A stretch of 32,047 bases of DNA from contig CAYNRB010000014.1 in the NCBI GenBank assembly GCA_964399475.1, forward strand, positions 1 through 32,047, written 5' to 3'. Positions 8,594 to 17,046 of the stretch are shown piece by piece. The notes below the pieces were generated by a model. The model saw only the letters and a program-made list of their open reading frames with translations. It ran no database searches and had not been told where the DNA came from. Position 1 is the first letter of the stretch. Each line of letters begins with the position of its first letter. The stretch comes from QPIN01 sp964399475. GTDB lineage: Bacteria > Pseudomonadota > Gammaproteobacteria > Methylococcales > Methylomonadaceae. The position numbers and the translations under genes were made by a program.

Positions 8594-9184
8594 TTATCCG
8601 ATTAATGGACTTAGTTTTTCATCAATTGCTTCACGCGCTCTAAAAATACGGGATCTTACTGTTCCCACGGGACATTCCATTGTTTGGGCTATTTCTTCAT
8701 AACTCAAACCTTCAAACTCTCTTAACATAATTGCAGTTTTCATTTCTTCTGGTAGTTTTTCAATAGCAGCCTTGATGACAGCAATAATTTCATCATTTAA
8801 CAACAAATTTTCGGGCGTATCCATTCCCTTAAGTTGAGGTGCATTTTCAATTTGTTCTGCATCTTGTACATCAACATGATAATCAGAATATCTTCTATTT
8901 CGTGAGACTAGATAATTTTTTGCTGTATTAATGGCTATGCGGTATAACCATGTATAAAAAGCACTGTCTCCTCGAAAATTTCCTAATGCACGATAGGCTT
9001 TAATAAAAGATTCCTGTGCAACATCTTGTGCTTCACTTGGGTCTTTTACGTATCTATTGACCAATTGAATAATTCGATGCTGATACTTAATAACCAAAAG
9101 GTCGAAAGCGGATTTATCCCCTTGCTGCACTCTCAGCACTAACTCTTTATCTAACTCTGTGTTATTGACTACTTGTTCTTTCAC
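8594..9184 (-). CDS. rpoE: RNA polymerase sigma-E factor (AlgU/RpoE)
   Basis: ECF sigma factor controlling envelope-stress genes. The 196 residues contain region 2 (about 24-95, with DVAQESFIKAYRALGNFRG and FYTWLYRIAINTAKNYL) and region 4 (about 135-190, with LSYEEIAQTMECPVGTVRSRIFRAREAI). The start is GTG at 9182-9184. Its N-terminal alignment with the family (NTELDKELVLRVQQGDKSAFDLLV) fits, though the ribosome-binding site is weak. A candidate sigma-E promoter lies 21-48 bp upstream, consistent with the autoregulation known for this family. Confidence 0.96.
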   Translation of the reverse strand: MKEQVVNNTELDKELVLRVQQGDKSAFDLLVIKYQHRIIQLVNRYVKDPSEAQDVAQESFIKAYRALGNFRGDSAFYTWLYRIAINTAKNYLVSRNRRYSDYHVDVQDAEQIENAPQLKGMDTPENLLLNDEIIAVIKAAIEKLPEEMKTAIMLREFEGLSYEEIAQTMECPVGTVRSRIFRAREAIDEKLSPLIG

Positions 9185-9204
9185 TGCATCATAAATATGT
9201 TTGA

Positions 9205-9232
9205 ATGGACAGAATTAAACCTCATTAGTTCT
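9205..9232 (-). promoter_or_regulatory. Candidate sigma-E promoter of rpoE
   Basis: On the minus strand AGAACTA (9226-9232) is separated by 15 bp from GTCCAT (9205-9210). This resembles the sigma-E consensus GGAACTT-N15-GTCTAA, with three or four mismatches. The inferred transcript would start roughly 10-15 bases before the GTG of rpoE. Seen by eye only. Confidence 0.4.
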
Positions 9233-9667
9233 ATAAGTACAAAAAATTTTTCAATCATGCTGATATTCCAAAAATCATAATTCTGTGGTTAATATAGGGT
9301 AATAAAAAGCTAAACTTTGGAGTAGATAAAATAATCATAAACTGTATTATACTTCGCTCAGTCGTACTTGAGAAATCTTTAGCGAATTGATTTTATGGCA
9401 AATAATTTAAGATGACTTATTACGACATGATATTTTAAATCTTTTTGTTTTCTCTTGAACATAATATACTGTGATTAAGTAATCGATAAATCAATGATAA
9501 TTCAAAATTTTTTTCTCTGAAACTAAGCATTTTATACCTAACTAATCCCATTGCATTTTTTGAAAATCGTTCAAAACCAAATTAATGACAGTATTTACAG
9601 GGTAAAAGTTCTGGAGTGCTAAAACATGTATTAGGTAATTCGCAGTAAATAAACTACCAATATTGGG

Positions 9668-9738
9668 CAGGATTTTTGTTTGTCTTCTTCGTTGTGGCAA
9701 CAGTTACGTGGCTTGCTATGCGCCTGTTGCTACGCCTC
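9668..9738 (+). repeat. Long palindromic repeat family 1, copy B (truncated)
   Basis: Left arm CAGGATTTTTGTTTGTCTTC, then inner arm GGCAACAG, core TTACGTGGCTTGCTATGCGC, and inner right arm CTGTTGC. The outer right arm is missing. A preceding segment at 9637-9659 (TCGCAGTAAATAAACTA) matches the left flank of copy C (19936-19953) with few differences. Confidence 0.65.
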
Positions 9739-9998
9739 GATAATTGCTCTTGCATTTACCTACACACATCCATGCGCGTTCCTTGGCACTCCATATGCTG
9801 GGTTTTACAATTACTCGAAATACTCATACTGCCCTCAGTTATTTGCTCGTAGGGCATCATGTTTTTAATTGTTGCACCTATCAATCCAATTATTGATTAG
9901 GGTTCAAGAATATTCTGTCAAAACAAGATCAATTGATATCGGCTATAAATCCCAGGGGGAGCATGGAGACCGACAGGCCACTCAGACATGCCATCAAT

Positions 9999-10078
9999 GT
10001 AGCCTGGAAGGAGCGTAGCGGAATCCGAGGTCAGTTGTACATTCCTTCCTGGATTTCGCTACGCCACATCCAGGCTAC
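9999..10078. repeat. GTAGCC-type inverted repeat, copy 1
   Basis: Arms GTAGCCTGGA (9999 on) and TCCAGGCTAC (ending 10078) are complementary. Inner segments GCGTAGCGGAATCC and GGATTTCGCTACGC also pair. A relative with different arms is at 11967-12071, and a fragment TGTAGCCTGG lies at about 12565. Confidence 0.7.
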
Positions 10079-10190
10079 CCGTTAATTCAATATCAGTGAC
10101 GGTTGCCCGAGATTTTATAGTGGATACTTCAATTGAATAACCTCACTCTATCCTTTAAAATAAATCAAAATATTTCATTAATCTGTTTGC

Positions 10191-11804
10191 ATGAATCATC
10201 CAAAAATATACGATATCCTGGTAATAGGAAGCGGTTGTGCGGGGCTTAGTTTTGCACTAAGACTCGCAGACCAGGCACAAATTTTAGTATTGTCCAAAGC
10301 GACTTTAAACTCTGGGAGTACATTTCATGCTCAGGGAGGTATTTCAGCAGTATTAGGCGAAAATGATTCTATTGCTAGTCATATTGACGATACATTAACG
10401 GCAGGTGCTGGTTTATGTGACCCTGAGGCTGTAAGAGTAACCGTATCTCAAGGCAAAGAAAATATAGAATGGCTTAAAAGCCAAGGTGTTGAATTCACCC
10501 AGATTCAATCAAATGATAGAGGTCAGTCTTTCCATTTAAATCAAGAAGGAGGACACTCGCATCGGCGTATTGTTCACACAGCAGACGCAACTGGCAAAGC
10601 TGTCTCGATTAATTTAATCGAACAGGCTCAAAAACATCCTAATATCCAATTATTAGAAAACCATAATGTGATTGACCTCGTCACTACCTCTCATCAAGAT
10701 CATTCTAAAAAACAAATTCAGGGTGTTTATGTACTGAACACTACAAACAAGGAGGTAAAATCCATAGCAGCAAAATTCGTTATTGTGGCAACGGGTGGAG
10801 CCAACAAGGTTTATCTGTATTCAACCAACCCCAATATTTCAACAGGTGATGGCATCGCTCTGGCTTGGCGTGCCGGATGCAGAATTAGTAATATGGAATT
10901 CATGCAATTTCACCCAACTTGTTTATTTCATCCAGATGAGCGATCTTTTTTGATCAGCGAAGCAGTTCGAGGTGAAGGTGGAAAACTGATTCTTCCAGAT
11001 GGCTCGAGGTTTATGCAGCATTACCATCAACAAGAAGAACTCGCTCCCAGAGATATTGTTGCCAGAGCAATAGATAACGAAATTAAAAAACACGGAATTG
11101 ACTGTGTTTATCTAGATATTAGCCACCAACCTGAGGATTTTATTCGCCAACATTTTCCTACGATTCATGAAACTTGTCTTTCTTTAGGTATAGACATTAC
11201 CCGACAGCCCATTCCTGTGGTACCTGCATCTCATTATACTTGTGGGGGGATTTTGACCGATCTAAGTGCTCGCACTGATATTTCTGGGCTTTATGCAATA
11301 GGCGAAGTTGCCTGCACTGGCTTGCACGGTGCGAATAGAATGGCAAGCAACTCATTACTTGAATGTTTGGTTTTTGCTCAAAGAGCGTCTAATGATATTA
11401 TGGGGAGACTTGCTGAATATCCTGCCCCAGAACCAATTCCTGATTGGGATGAGTCCCAGGTTAGCGATTCTGATGAAGAAGTAGTGGTTTCACATAACTG
11501 GGATGAATTACGACATTTTATGTGGGATTATGTTGGTATTGTTCGTACCAATAAACGTTTAAAAAGAGCCATGCATCGGCTTGATATTCTTAAGACTGAG
11601 ATTGCAGAATATTATGGCAATTTTAAAGTGACCAGGGATTTATTAGAATTAAGGAATCTGGTTATTGTTGCTGAATTGATTATTCGTAGTGCGCAGCTTC
11701 GCAAAGAAAGCAGAGGATTACACTACACACAAGATTATCCTGAAACCGATGATAGCAAACCAGCTGAAAACACGATTTTGTACCCAAGTATTGAAGACGA
11801 ATAA
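10191..11804 (+). CDS. nadB: L-aspartate oxidase
   Basis: FAD enzyme that oxidises L-aspartate to iminoaspartate, the first step of NAD synthesis with NadA. The 537-residue protein has the FAD-binding GSGCAG motif at 13-18. Family motifs follow: STFHAQGGISAVL (about 43-55), HRRIVHTADATG, EFMQFHPTCLF, the substrate-site segment SHYTCGGI, and GEVACTGLHGANRMASNSLLE. Length matches the family. In pseudomonads nadB is also divergent from and next to algU. The last codons and stop are repeated after the N gap (11912-11937), which looks like an unmerged contig overlap rather than biology. Confidence 0.97.
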   Translation: MNHPKIYDILVIGSGCAGLSFALRLADQAQILVLSKATLNSGSTFHAQGGISAVLGENDSIASHIDDTLTAGAGLCDPEAVRVTVSQGKENIEWLKSQGVEFTQIQSNDRGQSFHLNQEGGHSHRRIVHTADATGKAVSINLIEQAQKHPNIQLLENHNVIDLVTTSHQDHSKKQIQGVYVLNTTNKEVKSIAAKFVIVATGGANKVYLYSTNPNISTGDGIALAWRAGCRISNMEFMQFHPTCLFHPDERSFLISEAVRGEGGKLILPDGSRFMQHYHQQEELAPRDIVARAIDNEIKKHGIDCVYLDISHQPEDFIRQHFPTIHETCLSLGIDITRQPIPVVPASHYTCGGILTDLSARTDISGLYAIGEVACTGLHGANRMASNSLLECLVFAQRASNDIMGRLAEYPAPEPIPDWDESQVSDSDEEVVVSHNWDELRHFMWDYVGIVRTNKRLKRAMHRLDILKTEIAEYYGNFKVTRDLLELRNLVIVAELIIRSAQLRKESRGLHYTQDYPETDDSKPAENTILYPSIEDE

Positions 11805-11811
11805 AGGCATT
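11776..11811 (+). repeat. Left copy of 36-bp sequence flanking the N gap
   Basis: These 36 bases, the end of nadB plus 7 bp, recur at 11912-11947 immediately after the gap with a single C/T difference. This is the signature of two contig ends that overlap but were scaffolded instead of merged. Confidence 0.85.
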
Positions 11812-11911
11812 NNNNNNNNNNNNNNNNNNNNNNNNNNNNNNNNNNNNNNNNNNNNNNNNNNNNNNNNNNNNNNNNNNNNNNNNNNNNNNNNNNNNNNNNN
11901 NNNNNNNNNNN
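11812..11911. other. Assembly gap (100 N)
   Basis: Exactly 100 undetermined bases, a conventional placeholder length. Because the two flanks overlap by 36 bp, the true gap length is probably zero or negative. Open frames crossing it are meaningless. Confidence 0.95.
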
Positions 11912-11966
11912 TTTTGTATCCAAGTATTGAAGACGAATAAAGGCATTTTTTCCTTTCACAGACTAT

Positions 11967-12071
11967 GTAGCCTTGATGTGGCGTAGCGGAATCAAGGAAT
12001 ACATTTCGCGCGAAAACGATTGTGTGTTTTTAGTTTAAAACCTTGATTCCACTCCGTTTCATCAAGGATAC
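11967..12071. repeat. GTAGCC-type inverted repeat, copy 2
   Basis: GTAGCCTTGATG...GGAATCAAGG (11967-11997) pairs with CCTTGATTCC...CATCAAGGATAC (12041-12071). Compared with copy 1 at 9999-10078, the arms have changed from CCTGGA to CCTTGATG, yet the opposing arm has changed to match. Confidence 0.7.
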
Positions 12072-12101
12072 ATTTAATTTGTTACTATAAATCACAATAT
12101 A

Positions 12102-12458
12102 ATGACTCTTACTTACTTTTTAGAAAAAATTAAAAACAATGAAAACGTCAGCTTTGATGAAACAATTTCTATCATTACTGAACACTACCACTATGAGCCT
12201 ACTGAATTTAGCAATGGTCTGGAGAGCAATGCATTTGTCAATAACGCAGGTAGTAACGAAGGATCCTGTAAAATCTTTGCTTTTGCTCTGATTCATCAGT
12301 TAGACCAGCTGCAAACTCTTTGCTTATTTGGGGATTTTTATAAGATAGATGTCCTTGAAAAGCCTAAAGATACGGGACATCAAAATATTAGAAATTTTAT
12401 GCAGGATGGCTGGGAAGGTATTAAGTTCGTCAAACCAGCATTAAACTTAAAAGCCTAA
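12102..12458 (+). CDS. HopJ type III effector family protein
   Basis: The 118-residue protein matches the HopJ family, which is named after a Pseudomonas effector. The family is widespread in free-living proteobacteria, where its role is unknown. Recognisable segments are F(T/S)NG...VNNAGSNEGSCKIFAFA (about 37-62), QTLCLFGDFYKIDVLEKP and HQNIRNFMQDGWEGIKF. There is no secretion signal. It is a single small gene between nadB and an FAD oxidoreductase. The type III effector name should not be read as evidence of a secretion system, and none is seen here. Confidence 0.88.
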   Translation: MTLTYFLEKIKNNENVSFDETISIITEHYHYEPTEFSNGLESNAFVNNAGSNEGSCKIFAFALIHQLDQLQTLCLFGDFYKIDVLEKPKDTGHQNIRNFMQDGWEGIKFVKPALNLKA

Positions 12459-12474
12459 TGCTATAAATAAATAT

Positions 12475-12501
12475 TGTAGAGCAGACTGGAGTCCGTTCTA
12501 C
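12475..12501. repeat. Short GTAGAGC/GTTCTAC inverted repeat
   Basis: TGTAGAGCAGACTGGAGTCC runs into GTTCTACA, a compact relative of the larger inverted repeat at 18785-18881. It lies just after the HopJ-like gene and might act as a terminator stem, though there is no T-run. Confidence 0.55.
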
Positions 12502-12582
12502 ATTGATCCAACCGATCAAAACTCATTACAGCCTGATGCAATAAGGTAAAAAGTATTTCATTTATGTAGCCTGGTTTAAATC

Positions 12583-13617
12583 ATGAAAATAAATTATCTG
12601 ATTATAGGCCAGGGATTAGCCGGTAGTTTATTAGCCTGGGAGCTGATAAAGCGTCAGAAAACAGTGATTATTGTAGATAACGGTAAAGAAAATGCCTCTC
12701 AGATTGCTGCGGGTTTAATCAATCCCATTACAGGAATGCGTTTAGTAATATCAAATAATGTAGACCAGCTTTTACCTACTGCAAAAAACTATTACAAAGC
12801 GTTGTCTGAATATTTTCATCAAAACTTCTATGTTGACAATACGATGTTACGTTTTTTACGAAGTGAACGAGAAATATTGGCCTGTAAAAAAAGATTGTTA
12901 CAAGCTGAATATCACCATTATTTGTCCAAGGAAATCTCCAGTTATTCTCTCAAACATTCCTTAGTTCCCGTCATAAAACAATATCAGACGGGATATTTAT
13001 TAACCAGACCCTTGCTATCTGCTTTAAAAAGTTATTTTATTTCCCAACAGGCTTATCGAAATGAAGAAATACATTACCAGGATATTGAATTGTCAACCCA
13101 TCTAAAATGGAAAGACATCAGGCCAGAAAACATTATATTTTGCGAAGGATATCATGGGGTTCATAACCCCTGGTTTTCGCGATTACCTTTTCAACTGGTA
13201 AAAGGTGAAATTATTACAGCTTCGTCAACCAAGACTATTTCGCAAAATATTCTAAATTATGGGCATTGGTATATACCTTTAAATTCAAATCAATTTCGAA
13301 CAGGTGCAACATTTGATAGAGATAATTTAGATACCAAAACAACAATAGAAGCAAAAAAGAATTTATTAACATCTCTTAGCCAGGTTTATCCTGAATTATC
13401 TATTAAAGATAGATGTGATCAACATGTGGGAATCAGGCCCACCACACTGGATAAGCTGCCATTTATAGGTAATTATCCTGGACACCCTAAATTGCACATT
13501 TTTAATGGTTTTGGAGCGAAAGGTAGTTTACAGATACCCTGGTACTGCCAACGTTTTGCAGAGCATTTATTAAATAATCAGCCAATCCCGGATGAGTGTA
13601 ATATAAATAGATATTGA
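12583..13617 (+). CDS. FAD-dependent oxidoreductase (DAO family)
   Basis: The 344-residue protein has an N-terminal dinucleotide-binding motif IGQGLAGS (8-15) and the D-amino-acid-oxidase style segment QIAAGLINPITGMR (about 40-53). The C-terminal FAD-contacting region contains GIRPTTLDKLPFIG and NGFGAKGS. The DAO fold includes glycine, sarcosine and D-amino-acid oxidases as well as MnmC-type tRNA-modification domains. The substrate cannot be told from the sequence. No signal peptide or membrane segment is apparent. It faces the msrQ gene tail to tail, 15 bp away. Confidence 0.85.
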   Translation: MKINYLIIGQGLAGSLLAWELIKRQKTVIIVDNGKENASQIAAGLINPITGMRLVISNNVDQLLPTAKNYYKALSEYFHQNFYVDNTMLRFLRSEREILACKKRLLQAEYHHYLSKEISSYSLKHSLVPVIKQYQTGYLLTRPLLSALKSYFISQQAYRNEEIHYQDIELSTHLKWKDIRPENIIFCEGYHGVHNPWFSRLPFQLVKGEIITASSTKTISQNILNYGHWYIPLNSNQFRTGATFDRDNLDTKTTIEAKKNLLTSLSQVYPELSIKDRCDQHVGIRPTTLDKLPFIGNYPGHPKLHIFNGFGAKGSLQIPWYCQRFAEHLLNNQPIPDECNINRY

Positions 13618-13632
13618 ATAAACAGCCAACTA

Positions 13633-14241
13633 CTATTGCAAGGTAATTGTTTTTTTTCTGGCGAATAAAAATAAACGACTACCTAGAAGTATAGCCATTA
13701 CAACTGCATAAATAAGAGGTTCCTGGTTATCAGACTTCACTAGCCATAAATAATGTACTACCGCACTAATACCTGCAGTGTATACCAGTTTATGCAGAGA
13801 CAGCCACTTCTTACCTAAGCGTTTTTGCAAGGATTTTGTTGATGTCATTGCTAAAGGGATTAAAAGAATATAGGTGAAAAGTCCAACTAAAATATAGGGA
13901 CTTTTAGGTACTTCATCCACAAATGTATCCCAAGACAGTGATAAATCAAGAACGATATATACCAAAAAATGCATGCTAGCATAAAAAAATGTGAATAACC
14001 CCGACATGCGTCTAAACCGAGTAGGCCAACTTTGCCGTAAGATTTTTTTTATGGGCGTTAAGGCAAGTCCTATACACAAAAACCTTAAAGCCCAGTCACC
14101 CAGTCTAAAATGCAGTGTTTGTATGGGGTTAGCACCCAGTTGATCCTGTATTGTATTGATTAGTAAAATTATAAAAGGAGTAAGAGAAAGAAAAAAAATA
14201 ATGACTTTTATAACAGTCCATATTTTTTTAGATAATCGCAT
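13633..14241 (-). CDS. msrQ: MsrQ, haem-binding membrane subunit of the MsrPQ system
   Basis: Inner-membrane b-haem protein that passes quinol electrons to the periplasmic methionine sulfoxide reductase MsrP. The 202-residue protein is highly hydrophobic with about six membrane helices. It carries the family segments GANPIQTLHFRLGDWALRF (36-54) and LALTPIKK, with histidines in helices as expected of haem ligands (H91 in FYASMHFLVY, and HKLVY...VVHYLWL). Its ATG overlaps the msrP stop by one base (TAATG), so the pair is co-translated. Confidence 0.95.
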   Translation of the reverse strand: MRLSKKIWTVIKVIIFFLSLTPFIILLINTIQDQLGANPIQTLHFRLGDWALRFLCIGLALTPIKKILRQSWPTRFRRMSGLFTFFYASMHFLVYIVLDLSLSWDTFVDEVPKSPYILVGLFTYILLIPLAMTSTKSLQKRLGKKWLSLHKLVYTAGISAVVHYLWLVKSDNQEPLIYAVVMAILLGSRLFLFARKKTITLQ

Positions 14242-15178
14242 TAGAAATGTTTTTTAAGATCCATCCCAGAATAAAGTGATGCAACTTGCTCAGCATATCC
14301 ATTAAATTTTTCAGTGGTTCTTTTAGGCGTAAAAATACTTGCACCTAAAATCCGTTCTCTACTCTGGCTCCATCGAGAATGCGTAACCTCTGGATTTACA
14401 TTGGAATAAAAACCATATTCGCCAGATGCACGTTTATTCCGCGCTGTTTCTGGCATGGTTTCAGTAAAGCGAATTTTAACGATTGCCTTAATACCCTTGA
14501 ACCCGTATTTCCAAGGGACTACCAATCGTAATGGTGCTCCATTTTGATTGGGTAATTCATCATCATACATTCCTGTTGCCAGAATGGTTAGAGGATGCAT
14601 CGCTTCATCCATTCTTAAGCCTTCAACATAAGGCCAGTCTAATGCCTTACCTCTTTGTCCAATCATAATGTCTGGATTATAAAGAGTTGTAAATTCCACA
14701 TATTTTGCCTTTGATGTAGGCTTAAATCGCTTTAATAATGGCCCCAAAGGAAATCCTATCCACGGAACCACCATAGACCAGGCTTCAACACAACGAAATC
14801 GATAAATCCTTTCTTCTAATGTATTTCCTTTTAAAATATCTTCTAGCAGAAAAAAACCGGTTAATTCTGCTTCCTCTTTAACCGTGACTGACCAGGGATC
14901 TGTTTTTAAGGCATTTGCCAAAATGGTAGAATCAGATTTATTGGCACTAAATTCATAATAATTCGTATAGTTAGCAACATCCTCAAAATCAGTAACCTGC
15001 AAAGATGCTGAATAAGGGCCAACGGGTACATTCTGATTTTTTTATTCTTAGCATTGCCTGTAGATGGCAATAATGTAGCGGCAGAAGCACAGATAGCAGC
15101 TTTTAATATTTTACGCCGATTATCAAATACTAACTTATCGGTGATTTTACTACTTAAAATAGCTGAATTATTCTTAAT
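14241..15178 (-). pseudogene. msrP: msrP (molybdopterin methionine sulfoxide reductase), frameshifted by one base
   Basis: Catalytic periplasmic molybdoenzyme that repairs oxidised methionines. The downstream frame (15002-14241) encodes the catalytic domain with the Mo-ligand cysteine in YRFRCVEAWSMVVPWIGFPL. The N-terminal part, including a twin-arginine signal (FDNRRKILKAAICASAATLL), lies in another frame at about 15178-15037. The switch falls in a run of seven A on the minus strand (15037-15043). One extra A would join KNKK directly to NQNVPVGPYSASLQVTDFEDV and restore a normal-length protein. Upstream I see no ATG, GTG or TTG at the expected start, only ATT at 15176-15178. This is either a sequencing indel or true inactivation. 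The intact msrQ argues mildly for an indel. Confidence 0.85.
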
Positions 15179-15189
15179 TATCTTTATTC

Positions 15190-15819
15190 TTAATCCTGAA
15201 ATTTACGCTTTAACCAATAATCAACACTAACAAAATTGCCACTGCCGATAAAAAATAAAACCATTAGCATAATAAAATAAGTCGTGGCAAACTCTATGCC
15301 ATTATTCAGAATAACCATACTGCCATTTTCAGTTATCCATTCATAATTACCATTTGCTTTTAATAATTCTTTGGCTTTATCCAGCCTTTCTATCGCTCCC
15401 ATCGTTCTCTCATTAGCAAAAAAGCCACTGCCTTCTGCTATAGCCAGCCAGCCATTTTGTAAATGAACTGTAATACCCGCTATCGCCATTGTTATCATTA
15501 ATGGAATTGAAATCAAACGAACTCCAAAACCTAACAATAAAAAAAGTGCCCCCAAAACTTCAACTAAAGCAACCAGAAAAACTAGCACATAAGGTAATGG
15601 CAAACCTAGTCCCCATTCATCATTTCCAAACCATTCGGCACTACTGGTGAAATTTGAAAATTTCTTACTTCCTGCCATCCACATGATCGGCACCAAATAT
15701 AAGCGCAATGCCAGGGGTGCCAGAAAATCAATTATTTTTGCCTTATCACACAGCTGTAGAGTAAGCTTAGTTAGATCTGGCAATTTTTCTTGTACTGTTG
15801 TTATAAACTTGTTATCCAT
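15190..15819 (-). CDS. DoxX family membrane protein
   Basis: The 209-residue protein belongs to the DoxX family, small four-helix membrane proteins named from the DoxD/DoxX thiosulfate:quinone oxidoreductase but found in many roles. The signature segments are FLAPLALRLYLVPIMWMAGSKKF near residues 33-55, and helices LPYVLVFLVALVEVLGALFLLLG and ISIPLMITMAIAGITVHLQNG. A last helix precedes the charged C-terminus. It is immediately upstream of msrP on the same strand, which suggests a shared transcript and a link to redox maintenance. This link is inference. Confidence 0.88.
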   Translation of the reverse strand: MDNKFITTVQEKLPDLTKLTLQLCDKAKIIDFLAPLALRLYLVPIMWMAGSKKFSNFTSSAEWFGNDEWGLGLPLPYVLVFLVALVEVLGALFLLLGFGVRLISIPLMITMAIAGITVHLQNGWLAIAEGSGFFANERTMGAIERLDKAKELLKANGNYEWITENGSMVILNNGIEFATTYFIMLMVLFFIGSGNFVSVDYWLKRKFQD

Positions 15820-15907
15820 AGTAATAACCTGTTTTAATAATTAAAATCATTGTTCCGCAATTCTTTCAGAGAATTTGAGACTCAATTAAAACAAAAAAAA
15901 TTCATCT

Positions 15908-16258
15908 ATGAAACCTCTGATTAAAAATATCTTTAATGATGTGCCTAAACACATGCCAGAAGAGTTATTTCAAACGCTATTATCGAAAGGAAATATACAG
16001 ATTGAACGAATTATTTCTAAAGGCCATTCATCTTCTGTTAACGATTGGTATGATCAAATACATGACGAGTGGATAATACTATTAGAGGGACAAGCGAAAA
16101 TACAGTTTAAAAATGACTTGTCCCTCCTTTTTTTAAATCCGGGAGACTATCTGTTAATCTCAGCTCACACAAAACATAGAGTTCACTGGACTCAGCCAAA
16201 CACAGAAACAGTCTGGCTAGCCATTCATCTTTATTCTAATGAAATTCCTCATCAATAA
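15908..16258 (+). CDS. Cupin domain protein
   Basis: A 116-residue single-domain cupin. The two cupin motifs are visible: a first one around YDQIHDEWIILLEGQAKIQF and a second around LNPGDYLLISAHTKHRVHWT. The likely metal ligands include His in DQIHDEW and His in KHRVHW. Function is unknown; similar stand-alone cupins are common in bacteria. It is divergent from doxX and lies upstream of recO. The ribosome-binding site is weak. Confidence 0.82.
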   Translation: MKPLIKNIFNDVPKHMPEELFQTLLSKGNIQIERIISKGHSSSVNDWYDQIHDEWIILLEGQAKIQFKNDLSLLFLNPGDYLLISAHTKHRVHWTQPNTETVWLAIHLYSNEIPHQ

Positions 16259-16338
16259 ATTCACTTCAGAATTTTCTTTCTTTTCAGTTTTCAAAAATAT
16301 TTATGAAATTAGCTTGTCTGCGCCTGTGAGATTTTTTC

Positions 16339-17046
16339 ATGAATGATTCATCGGTTCTTCTGCAACCGGCTTTCATCTTACAGCATAGAAAATATCGGGA
16401 AACCAGTTTAATTATTGATGTTTTAACCAGAGATTTTGGCGTTCAATCTATCCTAGCAAGAGGGGTAAGAAAGAGAAAATCAAAAACAGCGGGGTTGCTT
16501 CTAGCTTTTAAACCAATAAAGATTTCTTATATGGGTAAAAATGAATTAAAGTTATTAACCCATGTTGAATCAGAAACATTATTTATTGATTTGAAAGGAC
16601 TTTCCTTGTATTGTAGTTTTTATATTAATGAACTTATCTCATTATTTTTATATAAAAATGATCCGTATCCTGAGGTTTTTTCTGAATATAAAAAGTGTTT
16701 GGTCTTGTTATCTAGTGTAACTGAGGTTGAAGCAATCCTTAGGTATTTCGAGCTTGATTTGATGGGGCATCTGGGATATGGATTACAGCTTACCATGGAT
16801 GTTAATTCTGGCATTCCAGTTCTTCTAGAAAAAAAATATTATTATGCTGGAGGAGTTGGCATGCTTGAGAGAGAAAATGGATATATTTTAGGAGAAACCT
16901 TGGTGGCTTTAGAGGGGCGTATGGCATTAGATGAAAAAGCTTTATATGAAGCAAAACAATTGATGAGGCGAGTAATTGATTTCCATTTAGATGGTAGGAT
17001 ACTGAAAAGTAGAGGGATTCTGGCAAAAATTATTAAAAAATTATAG
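16339..17046 (+). CDS. recO: DNA repair protein RecO
   Basis: RecO works with RecR to load RecA on SSB-coated single-stranded DNA. The 235 residues show the N-terminal OB-fold (LQPAFILQHRKYRETSLIIDVLTRDFGVQSILARGVRKRKS, about 8-48) and a helical C-terminal domain ending in GRILKSRGILAKIIKKL. Length is normal. In many gammaproteobacteria recO directly follows era and precedes pdxJ. Here recO still precedes pdxJ but lies 15 kb from era and on the opposite strand. Confidence 0.94.
   Translation: MNDSSVLLQPAFILQHRKYRETSLIIDVLTRDFGVQSILARGVRKRKSKTAGLLLAFKPIKISYMGKNELKLLTHVESETLFIDLKGLSLYCSFYINELISLFLYKNDPYPEVFSEYKKCLVLLSSVTEVEAILRYFELDLMGHLGYGLQLTMDVNSGIPVLLEKKYYYAGGVGMLERENGYILGETLVALEGRMALDEKALYEAKQLMRRVIDFHLDGRILKSRGILAKIIKKL

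Larger units (their letters stand above)
9233..10190. other. Repeat-rich intergenic region between rpoE and nadB
   Basis: About 1 kb between divergent genes. An open frame of 62 codons at 9680-9868 overlaps repeat copy B and has no gene-like features. Contents seen: a decayed AGTGCTAAAACATG palindrome (9614-9634), family 1 repeat copy B (9668-9738), a GTAGCC-type inverted repeat (9999-10078) and an AGTGGATAC fragment near 10118. The stretch 9233-9600 shows nothing recognisable. Confidence 0.6.

Noticed and set aside
9680..9868. 62-codon plus-strand open frame
   Set aside because: It overlaps repeat copy B, has no ribosome-binding site and its peptide is low quality; treated as repeat DNA.
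11680..11959. Open frames crossing the N gap on both strands
   Set aside because: They contain runs of unknown residues and depend on an arbitrary gap length.
12102..12458. HopJ gene as evidence of a type III secretion system
   Set aside because: HopJ homologues are common in non-pathogens, and no secretion genes occur in the window.
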